Assembly: GCF_025175675.1 (NCBI RefSeq)
Contig: NZ_JANIOA010000014.1
Span: 1-64,000, forward strand
Source of the DNA: Sedimenticola hydrogenitrophicus
GTDB lineage: Bacteria > Pseudomonadota > Gammaproteobacteria > Chromatiales > Chromatiaceae
DNA: 64,000 bases
Reading direction: 5' to 3'
Shown here: in pieces, positions 1 to 7,902 of the stretch
Numbering within the stretch: position 1 is the stretch's first letter
How the letters are laid out: the number at the start of each line of letters is the position of its first letter
Made by a program: the position numbers and the translations under genes
Notes under the pieces: model-generated
The model's database searches: none
What the model was told of the DNA's origin: nothing
What the model saw: the letters and a program-made list of their open reading frames with translations, nothing else

Positions 1-32
1 CGCATCCATGTACCACTCCTCACCGCGGCAAT

Positions 33-64
33 GGTGGATGCGCCTACCGGCTTATCCACCCTAC
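33..64. repeat. Dispersed hairpin repeat (GTGGATGCG...ATCCAC), copy 1
   Basis: A 32-bp motif whose ends GTGGAT and ATCCAC can pair. Near-identical copies lie at 4584-4615 and 47952-47983, and an inverted one at 61546-61577. All are intergenic. No protein is encoded here. Function unknown; the copies look like mobile or recombining intergenic palindromes. Confidence 0.75.
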
Positions 65-73
65 GAAACTACT

Positions 74-112
74 CCGGAGATGTTCAAGAACCATAGGGCG
101 GGCCGTGCCCGC
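74..112. repeat. Dispersed repeat, copy 1 of 2
   Basis: The stretch starting near GATGTTCAAGAACCATAGG and ending in a small GC hairpin (GGGCGGGC/GCCCGCC-like) recurs at 36914-36952 with a few changes. It is intergenic in both places. Confidence 0.6.
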
Positions 113-165
113 CTGCCGGTCTCCACATGCCCGGGTGGCTTCCCGACCTATTGCAATGACCGGCT

Positions 166-256
166 GTAGGGTGCTGGTGAGGCACGAACCGCACCAATCA
201 TCACTGGAAGCGAAGCCTCCGTCTTGATGCGGTTCGTTCCACTCACCGCATCCTAC
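166..256. repeat. Fold-back repeat, GATGCGGTTCG...CGCATCCTAC family
   Basis: Two inverted halves (about 166-195 and 226-256) related to GTAGGATGCGGTGAG / CTCACCGCATCCTAC. Relatives occur at 11597-11690, 17804-17833 and 37588-37706. The rest of the first 312 bases shows no credible gene; the open frame across it on the minus strand has no family resemblance. Confidence 0.6.
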
Positions 257-312
257 AAAAAACCACTGTGGAAGAGCCGCCCCTGAGCGGGCTTTTGCGG
301 TGCTAATTCCCC

Positions 313-1650
313 TCAGCGATCGAACTCCAGCCGCTGGCCACGCACCGCGTCGTTGACCCGGCCGTTGTGATAGGCGATCTGCCCGTTGACGAAGGTGGCA
401 ACGATGCGCGAACGCAGCCGCTCCCCCTCCATCGGTGACCAACCGCACTTGTAGAGCACGTCGCGACGCTCCACGCGGGTCGGATCGTTCAGGTCCACCA
501 GCGCCAGGTCCGCCCAGTAGCCTTCACGCAGGTAACCGCGCTGACTGACATTGAACAGGCGCGCCGGGGCGTGGCTGGTCTTCTCCACCAGCTGTTCCAG
601 CGTGATCAGGCGGTCGTGGTAGAGCTCGAACATCATCGGCAACGCCCACTGCACCAGCGGCAGACCGGCCGGTGACTTGAAATAGCTTTCGAGTTTTTCG
701 TCCAGGGTGTGAGGGGCATGATCGGTGGCGACCACGTCGATGCGGCCGTCCGCCAGCGCCTTGCGCAGCGCGTCCCGGTCGGCCCGGGTCTTCACCGCCG
801 GGTTGCACTTGATGAAACTCCCCTTGCGCGCGTAGTCCCGGTCGTCGAAATAGAGGTGATGCACGCAGGCCTCGGCGGTGATGCGCTTGCCGTCCGGCGG
901 TCCCGGCTGGAACAGCTCGAGTTCCCGCGCCGTGGTCAGGTGCAGCACGTGCAGCCGGGTATCGTGTTTTTTGGCCAGCTCCACCGCCATGGATGAGGAT
1001 AGGTAGCACGCCTCGGCGCTGCGAATCTGGGGGTGGCACTCCATCGGCACATCCTCCCCGTACTTCTCCCGGTAGCTCTCCTCCAGGTGCTGGATGGTCG
1101 GAGTATCCTCGCAGTGGGTGGCGATCAGGATAGGCGCATCCCGGAAGATCGACTCCAGCGCCTGTTCGCTGTTCACCAGCATGTTGCCGGTGGAGGCCCC
1201 CATGAACACCTTGATGCCGCAGGCCTGCTTCGGATCCAGGGCCACCAGCTCATCCAGATTATCGTTGGTGGCGCCCAGGTAGAAGGCATGATTGGCCAGC
1301 GCCCGGTCGGCCGCCAGGACATACTTCTCCTCCAGTGCCCGTCGGGTGGTGGTCTGCGGGTTGGTGTTTGGCATATCCATGAAACTGGTGATGCCGCCGG
1401 CAACCGCCGCCCGGGACTCGCTGTGCATATCCCCCTTGTGGGTGGCCCCCGGCTCCCGGAAGTGGACCTGATCATCGATCATGCCGGGAATCAGGGTGCG
1501 GCCTTCGGCGTCCAGCACCCGGGTCTGTGCGGATGCGGAGATCTCGGGAGATATCTGCTCGATCCGTCCGTTGCGGATCAGCAGATCGCCCTCCAGGATC
1601 CGTCCGTCATTCACCATGGATGCGTTTTTGATCAGGATTTGTTCGGCCAT
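313..1650 (-). CDS. pyrC: Dihydroorotase (class I-like amidohydrolase)
   Basis: Amidohydrolase-fold enzyme that would close carbamoyl-aspartate to dihydroorotate in pyrimidine synthesis, in the cytosol. The 445 residues show the DHOase core: metal-site strand IDDQVHFREPG near residue 60, the lysine expected to be carbamylated in GIKVFMGAS near 150, metal histidines in ATHCED and HVLHLTTARE, and the catalytic aspartate in VVATDHAPHTL near 312. The usual HxH at the first motif is QxH here; I recall the same DDQVHF form in a Bacteroidetes-type DHOase subfamily, so this is probably a subfamily trait rather than damage. It is the third gene in the minus-strand series hisI-gloB-pyrC. ATG start at 1650. 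A hydantoinase-like role is a less likely alternative. Confidence 0.88.
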   Translation of the reverse strand: MAEQILIKNASMVNDGRILEGDLLIRNGRIEQISPEISASAQTRVLDAEGRTLIPGMIDDQVHFREPGATHKGDMHSESRAAVAGGITSFMDMPNTNPQTTTRRALEEKYVLAADRALANHAFYLGATNDNLDELVALDPKQACGIKVFMGASTGNMLVNSEQALESIFRDAPILIATHCEDTPTIQHLEESYREKYGEDVPMECHPQIRSAEACYLSSSMAVELAKKHDTRLHVLHLTTARELELFQPGPPDGKRITAEACVHHLYFDDRDYARKGSFIKCNPAVKTRADRDALRKALADGRIDVVATDHAPHTLDEKLESYFKSPAGLPLVQWALPMMFELYHDRLITLEQLVEKTSHAPARLFNVSQRGYLREGYWADLALVDLNDPTRVERRDVLYKCGWSPMEGERLRSRIVATFVNGQIAYHNGRVNDAVRGQRLEFDR

Positions 1651-1692
1651 AGATTACTCGATTCAATAGTTGATACTATCGCTGGATCCCAC

Positions 1693-1763
1693 GGGGTCGG
1701 AGTCAAATTGGTTCAGGTCTTACGGTCAATCTCGACCGATTAACTCAATTTGACTCCGACCCC
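1693..1763. repeat. REP-like 71-bp palindromic element, copy 1
   Basis: Begins GGGGTCGGAGTCAAATTG and ends with its exact reverse complement, an 18-bp perfect terminal inverted repeat. Two more elements of 69-70 bp with the same outer 13 bases lie at 4476-4545 and 11827-11895. Such ends are typical of REP sequences mobilised by RAYT (Y1) transposases; no such transposase lies in this window. Confidence 0.85.
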
Positions 1764-1811
1764 TGTGCCCCACACCACGAAACTATCGTTGCATAAACGA
1801 CAGGGGGATAT

Positions 1812-2591
1812 TTAATCATACTCCCGGTCCTTCCAGCGGCGGATTGCGGTAAATACCTCGGCCCCACCGCCCAGGGCGTGGCCGACATAGCGCTCGGCCG
1901 CCGCCTGAACCGCCGGTGTGTCCACCCGCAGGAACGGATTGGTATCCAACTCGGTCTGCAAGATGGAGGGAACCGTGTTCTCCCCCTGCGCCAGCAGCGC
2001 CTTTACCTCCTGTTCCCGCCGCAGGATAGCCTCGCTGTCCGGTTCCACCCACTTGGCGAAGCCCAGATTGACCAAGGTGTACTCATGGGCGCAGTAGACC
2101 CGGGTATCGGCCGGCAGTGCCGCAATCCGTTGCAACGACGCGTGCATCTGCTCATGGGTGCCGCCGAATATCCCCCCGCAACCGGCCGAAAACAGGGTAT
2201 CGCCACAGAACAGCAGCCCCTCGCCGAAGTAGGCGATATGGCCTTCGGTGTGGCCCGGCACCTCCAGCACGGTGAAGTCGGCCTGCAGCCCGGGTATCTC
2301 CGGGTGCTCGCCCTCTTTCACGCGCACCTTGATGCCCCGGATGGGCTCATTCGTCGGACCCAGAACGGCAATTCCGGGAAAGGCGAATTGCAGGTCCATC
2401 ACCCCGCCGGTGTGATCGATATGCTTGTGGGTGATCAGGATCGCGCTCAGACGCAACCCGCGCTGTTCCAGCCAGGCCAGCACCGGGGCGCTCTCCCCCG
2501 GGTCCACGGCGACCGCCGTCTCGCTGCCTGGATTGTGCAGCATCCAGATAAAGTTGTCTTTGAATGCCTTGACGGGGGTGACTTCCAACAT
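1812..2591 (-). CDS. gloB: Hydroxyacylglutathione hydrolase (glyoxalase II)
   Basis: Metallo-beta-lactamase-fold thioesterase that hydrolyses S-lactoylglutathione to lactate and glutathione, completing methylglyoxal detoxification. Its 259 residues match the family length. The dinuclear metal motif THKHIDHTGG lies near residue 54, followed by a histidine in VPGHTEGH, the aspartate in FCGDTLFSAGCG, and CAHEYTLVN near 166, which contributes a metal histidine. The C-terminal substrate domain is present and includes NPFLRVD. ATG start at 2591. It lies downstream of hisI, separated by a fold-back repeat at 2616-2768. Confidence 0.95.
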   Translation of the reverse strand: MLEVTPVKAFKDNFIWMLHNPGSETAVAVDPGESAPVLAWLEQRGLRLSAILITHKHIDHTGGVMDLQFAFPGIAVLGPTNEPIRGIKVRVKEGEHPEIPGLQADFTVLEVPGHTEGHIAYFGEGLLFCGDTLFSAGCGGIFGGTHEQMHASLQRIAALPADTRVYCAHEYTLVNLGFAKWVEPDSEAILRREQEVKALLAQGENTVPSILQTELDTNPFLRVDTPAVQAAAERYVGHALGGGAEVFTAIRRWKDREYD

Positions 2592-2615
2592 AGTCCGATT
2601 TTCCGTTGTTTAGGG

Positions 2616-2768
2616 CTCGCGCAAGAATAATGCCGTAGTACCGAGGGCGTTCCTGGGCCCCGCTGGCAAGGCACGCTTTGCAGGCAATGGCGGTTCCCTT
2701 GCTAAAAAGCGTAACGCCGCCAGCGGGGTCCAGGGGCGGCCGAATACAGGAACTTATTCTTGCGCGAG
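2616..2768. repeat. Fold-back element with 15-bp perfect inverted ends
   Basis: The ends CTCGCGCAAGAATAA (2616-2630) and TTATTCTTGCGCGAG (2754-2768) are exact reverse complements, with a second inverted pair inside (CCCGCTGGC / GCCAGCGGGG). It fills the gap between hisI and gloB. No obvious target duplication and no coding capacity, so it is MITE-like or a large RNA hairpin. Confidence 0.7.
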
Positions 2769-2771
2769 TCC

Positions 2772-3197
2772 TCATTTGCCGTAGAGTGTCTCCGGATCGA
2801 TCAGCGGTTCGCTCACCACCTCAACCCGGTCGCCGCGTACCGCATTGTAGAAACAGGTGCGCCGTCCGGTATGACAGGCCGGACCGGTTTGATCGACCAG
2901 CAACAAAATGGTATCGCCGTCGCAGTCGAAACGCATATCCTTGAGGATCTGCACCTGACCGGACGATTCACCCTTACGCCAGAGCTTCTGGCGCGAGCGG
3001 GACCAGTAGCAGACCCGTCCCTTCTCCAGAGTCTCATCCAGCGACACGCGGTTCATCCAGGCCATCATCAGCACCTCGCCGGTATTGTGCTGCTGGGCGA
3101 TCGCCGGGATCAGTCCTTCGCTGTTGTACGGCAGGCCATCCAGCACCTGTTGCAGCGGCAAGCTCTCGCCCAACTTGAACTTTTCACTCTCTTTCAT
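2772..3197 (-). CDS. hisI: Phosphoribosyl-AMP cyclohydrolase
   Basis: Opens the adenine ring of phosphoribosyl-AMP in histidine synthesis; cytosolic, zinc and magnesium dependent. About 141 residues, a stand-alone cyclohydrolase without the HisE domain. Visible family motifs are WSRSRQKLWRKGE, the acidic cluster FDCDGD, and the metal-site segment ACHTGRRTCF. I start at ATG 3197 (MKESEKF) because AGGGA lies 8 bases upstream. The ATG at 3206 would have AGGG directly against it. That AGGGA sits in the loop of a strong hairpin at 3198-3217 which is part of a tandemly repeated leader. The rest of the his pathway is not in this window. Confidence 0.93.
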   Translation of the reverse strand: MKESEKFKLGESLPLQQVLDGLPYNSEGLIPAIAQQHNTGEVLMMAWMNRVSLDETLEKGRVCYWSRSRQKLWRKGESSGQVQILKDMRFDCDGDTILLLVDQTGPACHTGRRTCFYNAVRGDRVEVVSEPLIDPETLYGK

Positions 3198-3201
3198 GCG
3201 G

Positions 3202-3427
3202 CACATCCCTGTGCCGCACCCTGACGGGCGGCCTGCGGCCGTGAAAATTGTCTGTCCTGCCTATTTTTCATGCGCCAGGCACATCCCTGTGCCGCACCCT
3301 GACGGGCGGCCTGCGGCCGTGAAAATTGTCTGTCCTGCCTATTTTTCATGCGCCAGGCACATCCCTGTGCCGCACCCTGACGGGCGGCCTGCGGCCGTGA
3401 AAATTGTCTGTCCTGCCTATTTTTCAT
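3202..3427. repeat. Three-copy 78-bp direct tandem repeat in the hisI-fur gap
   Basis: Units begin at 3202, 3280 and 3358; the third is slightly short. Within and next to the units is the palindrome GGCACA-TCCC-TGTGCC; in the copy nearest hisI it extends to 8 paired bases. Because 78 is a multiple of three, both strands read open through all copies, producing artificial 26-residue protein repeats. The repeat forms the leader of hisI (minus strand) and lies upstream of fur (plus strand). Confidence 0.95.
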
Positions 3428-3541
3428 CATTCGATCCAATCACATTGCCTAGACATTATAGGGAAATCATACCACCGATGGGACACCATCATGTACTCCC
3501 CGGGAAAGAGCGTATGACGGATGCCTTAGGCGGAGACAGGG

Positions 3542-3550
3542 TGGTATACT
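3542..3550 (+). promoter_or_regulatory. Candidate extended -10 promoter for fur
   Basis: TGGTATACT fits an extended -10 (TGn followed by TATAAT-like TATACT) with no good -35. Transcription would begin near 3557, inside any longer fur reading frame, which supports the downstream GTG start. Weak evidence from one site. Confidence 0.3.
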
Positions 3551-3585
3551 TCAACGCAGGTAGTCCCCACCAGGAATCAGGGCCA

Positions 3586-4017
3586 GTGACCGAATACACA
3601 TCAAAGCTGAAACAGGCCGGACTCAAGGTCACCCTGCCACGACTCAAGATCCTCGAGATCCTGAGTCAGGGCGACGGACAGCACGCCAGCGCCGAGGATA
3701 TCTACAAGATTCTGCTGACCCAGGATGAGGACATCGGTGTTGCCACCATCTACCGCGTCCTGACCCAGTGCGAGCAGGCCGGGCTGGTGAAGCGCCATCA
3801 GTTCGAGGGTGGAAAGGCGGTATTCGAGATCGCCGAGGGCGACCACCACGATCACATCATCTGCGTGCGTTGCGGCCTAGTGAAGGAGTTCAACGACGAC
3901 ACCATTGAGGTGCGCCAGCGCCAGATCGCCGAGAAGGCGGGGTTCAGGCTGGCCGAACACAACATGACCCTGTACGGACTCTGCAAGGCGTGCCGGAAGC
4001 TAGCGGAGGAACGGTAG
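3586..4017 (+). CDS. fur: Ferric uptake regulator
   Basis: Dimeric metalloregulator that represses iron-uptake genes when iron-loaded. The 143 residues contain an N-terminal winged helix (KQAGLKVTLPRLKILEIL, then VATIYRVLTQCEQAGL) and a C-terminal dimerisation/metal domain with DHHDHIICVRCG and a second CxxC (CKAC) near the end, as expected for gammaproteobacterial Fur. The open frame extends far upstream through the tandem repeat. The GTG at 3586 gives the usual length and aligns the start with the family, so I prefer it to ATG 3514. Divergent from hisI. The DUF1820 gene follows after 13 bases. Confidence 0.92.
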   Translation: MTEYTSKLKQAGLKVTLPRLKILEILSQGDGQHASAEDIYKILLTQDEDIGVATIYRVLTQCEQAGLVKRHQFEGGKAVFEIAEGDHHDHIICVRCGLVKEFNDDTIEVRQRQIAEKAGFRLAEHNMTLYGLCKACRKLAEER

Positions 4018-4030
4018 GTCGCCCCCCAAA

Positions 4031-4360
4031 ATGCGTATATTCAGAATTTCCTTCATCAACCAGGGCAAGGTCTATCAGCTCTATGCCGAATCGGTAAAGC
4101 AGGCGGAGGTGTTCGGTTTCATCGAGATCCGCAAGCTGATATTCGGCGAGGCCAGCACCCTGGTGATCGACCCGTCGGAAGAGAAACTGAAGAACGAATT
4201 CAGCGGCGTGAGCCGCACCCTGGTCCCGATGCACGCCATCATTCGGGTGGACGAGGTGGAAAAGCGCGGCCAGTGCAAGATCATGGAGCTGGATGCAAAC
4301 GCCAATATCACCCCTTTCCCCAACCCCTACCTTCGGCCCGACAAGGGCTCCGACAGTTAA
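4031..4360 (+). CDS. DUF1820 family protein
   Basis: A 109-residue soluble protein starting MRIFRISFINQGKVYQLYAE and containing FGFIEIRKLIFGEASTLVIDPSEE, which I recognise as DUF1820, a small family largely confined to gammaproteobacteria. No signal peptide or membrane segment. Function is not established. It follows fur by 13 bases, so co-transcription is likely, but that alone does not imply a role in iron control. Confidence 0.8.
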   Translation: MRIFRISFINQGKVYQLYAESVKQAEVFGFIEIRKLIFGEASTLVIDPSEEKLKNEFSGVSRTLVPMHAIIRVDEVEKRGQCKIMELDANANITPFPNPYLRPDKGSDS

Positions 4361-4475
4361 CCCGATCATTGCAAAATTCGGCCTGCAGGAGGCCCGCCCC
4401 CGGGCCGAAATCGCGCCGGGGCGCCGCCCTACGGGTGCAATAATGGACTTCACCAGCGACGCATTCCACTACACA

Positions 4476-4545
4476 GGGGTCGGAGTCAAGTCGCGCACCG
4501 ACAGCGATAAATTCCTCCCGGTCCGAGCGACTTGACTCCGACCCC
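4476..4545. repeat. REP-like 70-bp palindromic element, copy 2
   Basis: Ends GGGGTCGGAGTCAAGTCGC and its reverse complement, 19 perfect bases. The outer 13 bases match the copies at 1693 and 11827, while the inner arm differs but still pairs with itself. Confidence 0.85.
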
Positions 4546-4583
4546 TTCGGCTATAACTCCGCCTCCGCCCACGGCAAGTCATC

Positions 4584-4615
4584 GGTGGATGCGCCTACCG
4601 GCTTATCCACCCTAC
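4584..4615. repeat. Dispersed hairpin repeat (GTGGATGCG...ATCCAC), copy 2
   Basis: Same 32-bp sequence as 33-64 and 47952-47983. Together with the REP-like element it accounts for much of the gene-free stretch 4361-4726. Confidence 0.75.
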
Positions 4616-4726
4616 AACACAGACGCAGTCGCCACTCTCATTCTATGCCCCGGCATTGAGAATAATCATTGCCGAAAAGCACACACCCGCTGCAGTATAA
4701 GATATTCATAATGTATGGTGATTCCA

Positions 4727-5296
4727 ATGAAGGCGCCACACCCGCGGAGTGTCTATCTGTTGCTGTTACCGGCACTGCTGTTGCTGGCCGGTTGCTCGGC
4801 CGAGCAACCGGCAACCGCGGAAACCGATACCCCGGCGCTGATTGTGGCCGCCGAGGCGGGCGATACCCTCAGGATAGAGTCCCTCTTATCGGCGCATGAT
4901 CCGGTCGACAGCCGCGACAGCTGCCAGTGGACCCCGCTGATGAAGGCGGCACTCAATGGCCACACCCAGGCGGCGGACCGGCTGATCAGGGCGGGTGCCG
5001 GGCTGGACCTGACCGACAATGGGGGCTATACGGCACTGATGCTGGCGGCATCGAACAATCACGCCGCACTGCTCAAGACCCTGCTCGCGCAGGGGGCCGA
5101 TCCGAACCTGCAGGAGTCCACCAAAGGCTGGACGGCCCTGATCTGGGCCGCCAAGCGGGGGCATGCGGAGAGTGTCGCGGCCCTGCTCGCGGGTGGCGCG
5201 GCCATCGGCATCACCGATTTTGCGGGAGAAACCGCCCGCTCCTGGGCAGGTAAAAACCATCACCCTGAGGTGATTCGATTGTTGGACAGTTCTTGA
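4727..5296 (+). CDS. Ankyrin-repeat lipoprotein
   Basis: About 189 residues. The N-terminus has a lipoprotein signal (hydrophobic LLLLPALLLLAGC, lipobox cysteine near residue 23), so the mature protein is probably anchored in the outer or inner membrane facing the periplasm. The remainder is four to five ankyrin-type helices (WTPLMKAALNGH, YTALMLAASNNH, WTALIWAAKRGH, AGETARSWAGKNHH), a scaffold for protein binding. Start chosen at ATG 4727; ATG 4715 in the same frame is possible. The specific partner is unknown. It is flanked by repeat-rich gaps and not clearly in an operon. Confidence 0.85.
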   Translation: MKAPHPRSVYLLLLPALLLLAGCSAEQPATAETDTPALIVAAEAGDTLRIESLLSAHDPVDSRDSCQWTPLMKAALNGHTQAADRLIRAGAGLDLTDNGGYTALMLAASNNHAALLKTLLAQGADPNLQESTKGWTALIWAAKRGHAESVAALLAGGAAIGITDFAGETARSWAGKNHHPEVIRLLDSS

Positions 5297-5363
5297 GCCG
5301 GCGCCTCCATCCATTACGCATCGGCTCCGTTAACCTGACTGCCGAAGGCAAGGGAGATCCAAG

Positions 5364-5819
5364 ATGAACATCAACAATGATCTGGAGCTTAAAAACACAC
5401 TCAACGGACTATCCCGGGAACAGCAGCGCCGCCTCGGGGCATGCTACACCGAGGGAGTGATCGGGGCGGTGGACAATCCGCGCCTGATGAGCGCCTTGAA
5501 GGTGGCCTTGCTGCCGGAAAGCACCGACCAGGAGCTGAAGGATGCCTATAAGGTGGCCAAATCCATCGCCACCAAGACCTACACCGCCTGTGGCCGTGAC
5601 GCCGACTGGGGCCTGCAGGCGGAACATTTCATCGCCGCCGCCTGTGCCGCCGCGCTGACCCCCGACGCCCTGACGGCGGAAAACCTCAATGTCGCCTGGA
5701 AGGCTGCCATCCACTCCCGCATGGCAAAGAACTGCCTGATGATCGAGAGCGATTCCATCGAAGCGGAGGGGGAGGCCGACCGGCAGTACCGGCTGACCGA
5801 GGCGTTTCTGGCCGGGTGA
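5364..5819 (+). CDS. Hypothetical protein, 151 aa
   Basis: A soluble, largely helical and alanine-rich protein starting MNINNDLELKNTLNGLSREQ, with a good ribosome site (AGGGAG) before ATG 5364. No signal peptide, membrane segment or motif that I recognise. Codon use resembles its neighbours, so it is likely a real gene. Independent from the ankyrin lipoprotein 68 bases upstream, though the two could share a transcript. Confidence 0.7.
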   Translation: MNINNDLELKNTLNGLSREQQRRLGACYTEGVIGAVDNPRLMSALKVALLPESTDQELKDAYKVAKSIATKTYTACGRDADWGLQAEHFIAAACAAALTPDALTAENLNVAWKAAIHSRMAKNCLMIESDSIEAEGEADRQYRLTEAFLAG

Positions 5820-5967
5820 TTGCCCGGAGCCAATCCCCCAGGATTCGCATTGAATATCTGACCGCCATCCGGCGTATTATTCCAGGTATCCACGCACCCG
5901 GACGGGCACTCGTTGAAAACGGCCTCTGACCCATCGACGATACCTGCCGGGGTTGCAGGAGCAGCGT

Positions 5968-6122
5968 GTAGGATGGGTGAAGACGCGGCACCATTGTAAA
6001 CGGCTGTTCGCGGTGGTTGATCGCGCCGTAACCCATCTTCGGATGCGGATGCAGGTGCACGATGGGTTGCGCGCCGGAGACGGAGCCGGCGGAGAGTTCA
6101 TGGGGCGCTCCACCCATCCTAC
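5968..6122. repeat. Long dispersed repeat, copy 1 of 2
   Basis: About 155 bp bounded by GTAGGATGGGTG and CACCCATCCTAC, so the ends are inverted. The inner part (CCGTAACCCATCTTCGGATG, GCGGAGAGTTCAT, GGGGCGCTCCACCCATC) recurs at 47767-47896. It occupies the gap before bolA. No coding capacity. Confidence 0.75.
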
Positions 6123-6238
6123 GCCCGGATGCAGTCCAACCCATTTATGGGTAAAGGGCAGGCTAGGCGGGGCAAGGCAGCTTGTCCCACCCCGCGCTCA
6201 ATGCCAGACGCCGACAAATTCAACCGAGTAGAGAGACC

Positions 6239-6544
6239 ATGAAAGAGAAACTGACCAGCCTGATCGAGGATGCCCTGCATCCCGATTATCTTGAAGTTAT
6301 CGATGAAAGCCATATGCACAACGTGCCCAAGGGTGCGCAATCCCACTTCAAGATCGTCGTCGTCAGCGATCGCTTCGAAGGCCTGCCCCTGGTAGGCCGG
6401 CATCGCCAGATCAACGGCCTGGTCAAACCGCTGTTTGCGGAGAGCCTGCATGCCCTGGCGCTGCATACCATGACCCCGGCGGAGTGGCAGGCACGGGGTG
6501 GCAGCTTCCCCAAGTCTCCCCAATGCATGGGGGGATCGAAGTAA
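6239..6544 (+). CDS. BolA family protein
   Basis: A 101-residue protein with the whole BolA/YrbA fold: YLEVIDESHMHN near residue 18, SHFKIVVVSDRFEG, RHRQINGLV and HALALHTMTPAEW. BolA proteins pair with monothiol glutaredoxins in Fe-S cluster handling and can act as regulators of envelope genes; which applies here is not shown. The conserved histidines and the RHRxI helix are present, and there is no cysteine in the metal loop. ATG 6239 has GAGAG just upstream. A short C-terminal tail (SFPKSPQCMGGSK) carries the only cysteine. Confidence 0.92.
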   Translation: MKEKLTSLIEDALHPDYLEVIDESHMHNVPKGAQSHFKIVVVSDRFEGLPLVGRHRQINGLVKPLFAESLHALALHTMTPAEWQARGGSFPKSPQCMGGSK

Positions 6545-6641
6545 CGCCTGCCGGGGCCGCCCTCGCCTCCCATCCCGCTTGCACTTTCCTGGGTTTTTCC
6601 TTACTTTCAGCAGGACATAATAACTATCGGGCGGGGTGGAT

Positions 6642-7016
6642 ATGACGATCTGTTCGCAAATCAAGGGTTTTGCACGCAACCATGAGCGGCTGGCCGACCT
6701 CTCTTCACTCCTCGCGGTGGCCCTGCTGTTCTCCACCATCTGGGTCGTCATCGATTATCAGACCGCCATCTTCAGCTGGACCAGCCAGAGCATCCTGCTG
6801 CATGGCCCGGCGATCATACTGCTGCTGGTACTGGATGTCTTTTTCATCATCCTGCTGTTGAATATCGGCTCGACCCGCCTCGAAGACGCAGCAGCGCATC
6901 CCTCCGACCGCTGTTTCGGCACCTTCCGGGGACGACGCCATGGGGGATTCAATCTCGGCACCGCGTTCCGCAACTGGGTCCACCATATTGAACAGGTCAA
7001 CAAGAAACACCGCTGA
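6642..7016 (+). CDS. Small inner-membrane protein, two membrane helices
   Basis: About 124 residues, starting at ATG 6642 after GGGGTGG (the in-frame GTG at 6636 is less likely). Two hydrophobic segments are clear, near residues 22-44 and 54-76, followed by a basic cytoplasmic or periplasmic tail. I do not recognise a family. Its stop lies 4 bases before the GTG start of the TRAP T-component gene, so it probably belongs to the same operon and may be an accessory membrane part of that system; this is inference from spacing only. Confidence 0.65.
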   Translation: MTICSQIKGFARNHERLADLSSLLAVALLFSTIWVVIDYQTAIFSWTSQSILLHGPAIILLLVLDVFFIILLLNIGSTRLEDAAAHPSDRCFGTFRGRRHGGFNLGTAFRNWVHHIEQVNKKHR

Positions 7017-7020
7017 CCCT

Positions 7021-7896
7021 GTGCTGGCGGAAACGCCGGACAGAACGGGGACGACCGCACCACTGTATCGCGTCCTCATCATCCTACTGACGCTGGCACT
7101 GCTGGCCGGCTGTGCCTCCGTGGCCAGGGAGCGGCTGGCCGACAACCTCGCCGGCGCCATGCTGAACCAGGATGACCCCGATACCGTTCGGGCCGGGGCG
7201 CCCGCCTACCTGCTGCTGCTCGACGGCATGATCCGTGACGCTCCGGATGACCAGGCCCTGCTGCTGGCCGGTTCCCGCCTCTATGGCGCCTTTGCCACCG
7301 GGCTGATCCGGGAACCGGGCCGGGTCAAGCGGCTCACCCAGCGCTCACGCGAATATGCCCGGTTGGCGTTTTGCGCCCGTTATGGGGCGATCTGCGAACA
7401 GGCCGGCGCCCCTTTTGCCGAGTTCTCGACCACCCTTGACCGGGTGGCACCGGAAGAGCTGGAACTGCTCTACGTCTACGCCACCAGTTGGGCCGGCTGG
7501 ATCGCGGCGCACAGTGACGACTGGGGTGCCCTGGCCGACCTGCCCAAGGTGGAATACCTGCTGGAGCGGATCATCACCCTGGCGCCCGCTTATGAGCATG
7601 GCCGGGCCCAGCTCTATCTGGGGGTAATGCACTCGCAACTGCCGCCGGCCCTGGGTGGCAAACCGGAGATCGGCCGGGCGCACTTCGAACTGGCGATCCG
7701 CTACTCCGAGGGCCGCGATCTGATGGCCAAGGTGGAGTATGCCCGGCGCTATGCCCGCCTGGTGTTTGATCAGGCGTTGCATGACCGGTTGCTGAATGAA
7801 GTGCTGGCGGCCCCGGCGGAGGCACCCAACCTGACGCTGAGCAACATCCTGGCAAAACAGCAGGCGGAGCAGTTGCTGCAGGATGAGTACTTTTAA
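7021..7896 (+). CDS. tatT: TRAP transporter T-component lipoprotein
   Basis: About 291 residues from GTG 7021, with a lipobox (LALLAGC, cysteine near residue 31) and an all-helical, TPR-like body (RLYGAFATGLI, LTQRSREYARLAFCAR, YVYATSWAGWIAAHSDDW, AHFELAIRYSEGRDLMAKVEYARRYA). This matches the TatT family, periplasmic partners of DctP-type receptors first described in Treponema, thought to help deliver hydrophobic ligands to TRAP permeases. The adjacent dctP, dctQ and dctM genes support the call. The stop codon abuts an inserted MITE whose 8-bp target duplication overlaps the TAA. Confidence 0.85.
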   Translation: MLAETPDRTGTTAPLYRVLIILLTLALLAGCASVARERLADNLAGAMLNQDDPDTVRAGAPAYLLLLDGMIRDAPDDQALLLAGSRLYGAFATGLIREPGRVKRLTQRSREYARLAFCARYGAICEQAGAPFAEFSTTLDRVAPEELELLYVYATSWAGWIAAHSDDWGALADLPKVEYLLERIITLAPAYEHGRAQLYLGVMHSQLPPALGGKPEIGRAHFELAIRYSEGRDLMAKVEYARRYARLVFDQALHDRLLNEVLAAPAEAPNLTLSNILAKQQAEQLLQDEYF

Positions 7897-7902
7897 TGCG
7901 AG

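Noticed and set aside
3202-3427. CRISPR array
   Set aside because: The copies are contiguous direct repeats with no unique spacers, and no cas genes are present.
3194-3439. 81-residue repeat protein and the N-terminal extension of fur as real proteins
   Set aside because: Both arise because the 78-bp repeat unit is divisible by three; no independent ribosome site or family. The possible leader role is kept as a finding.
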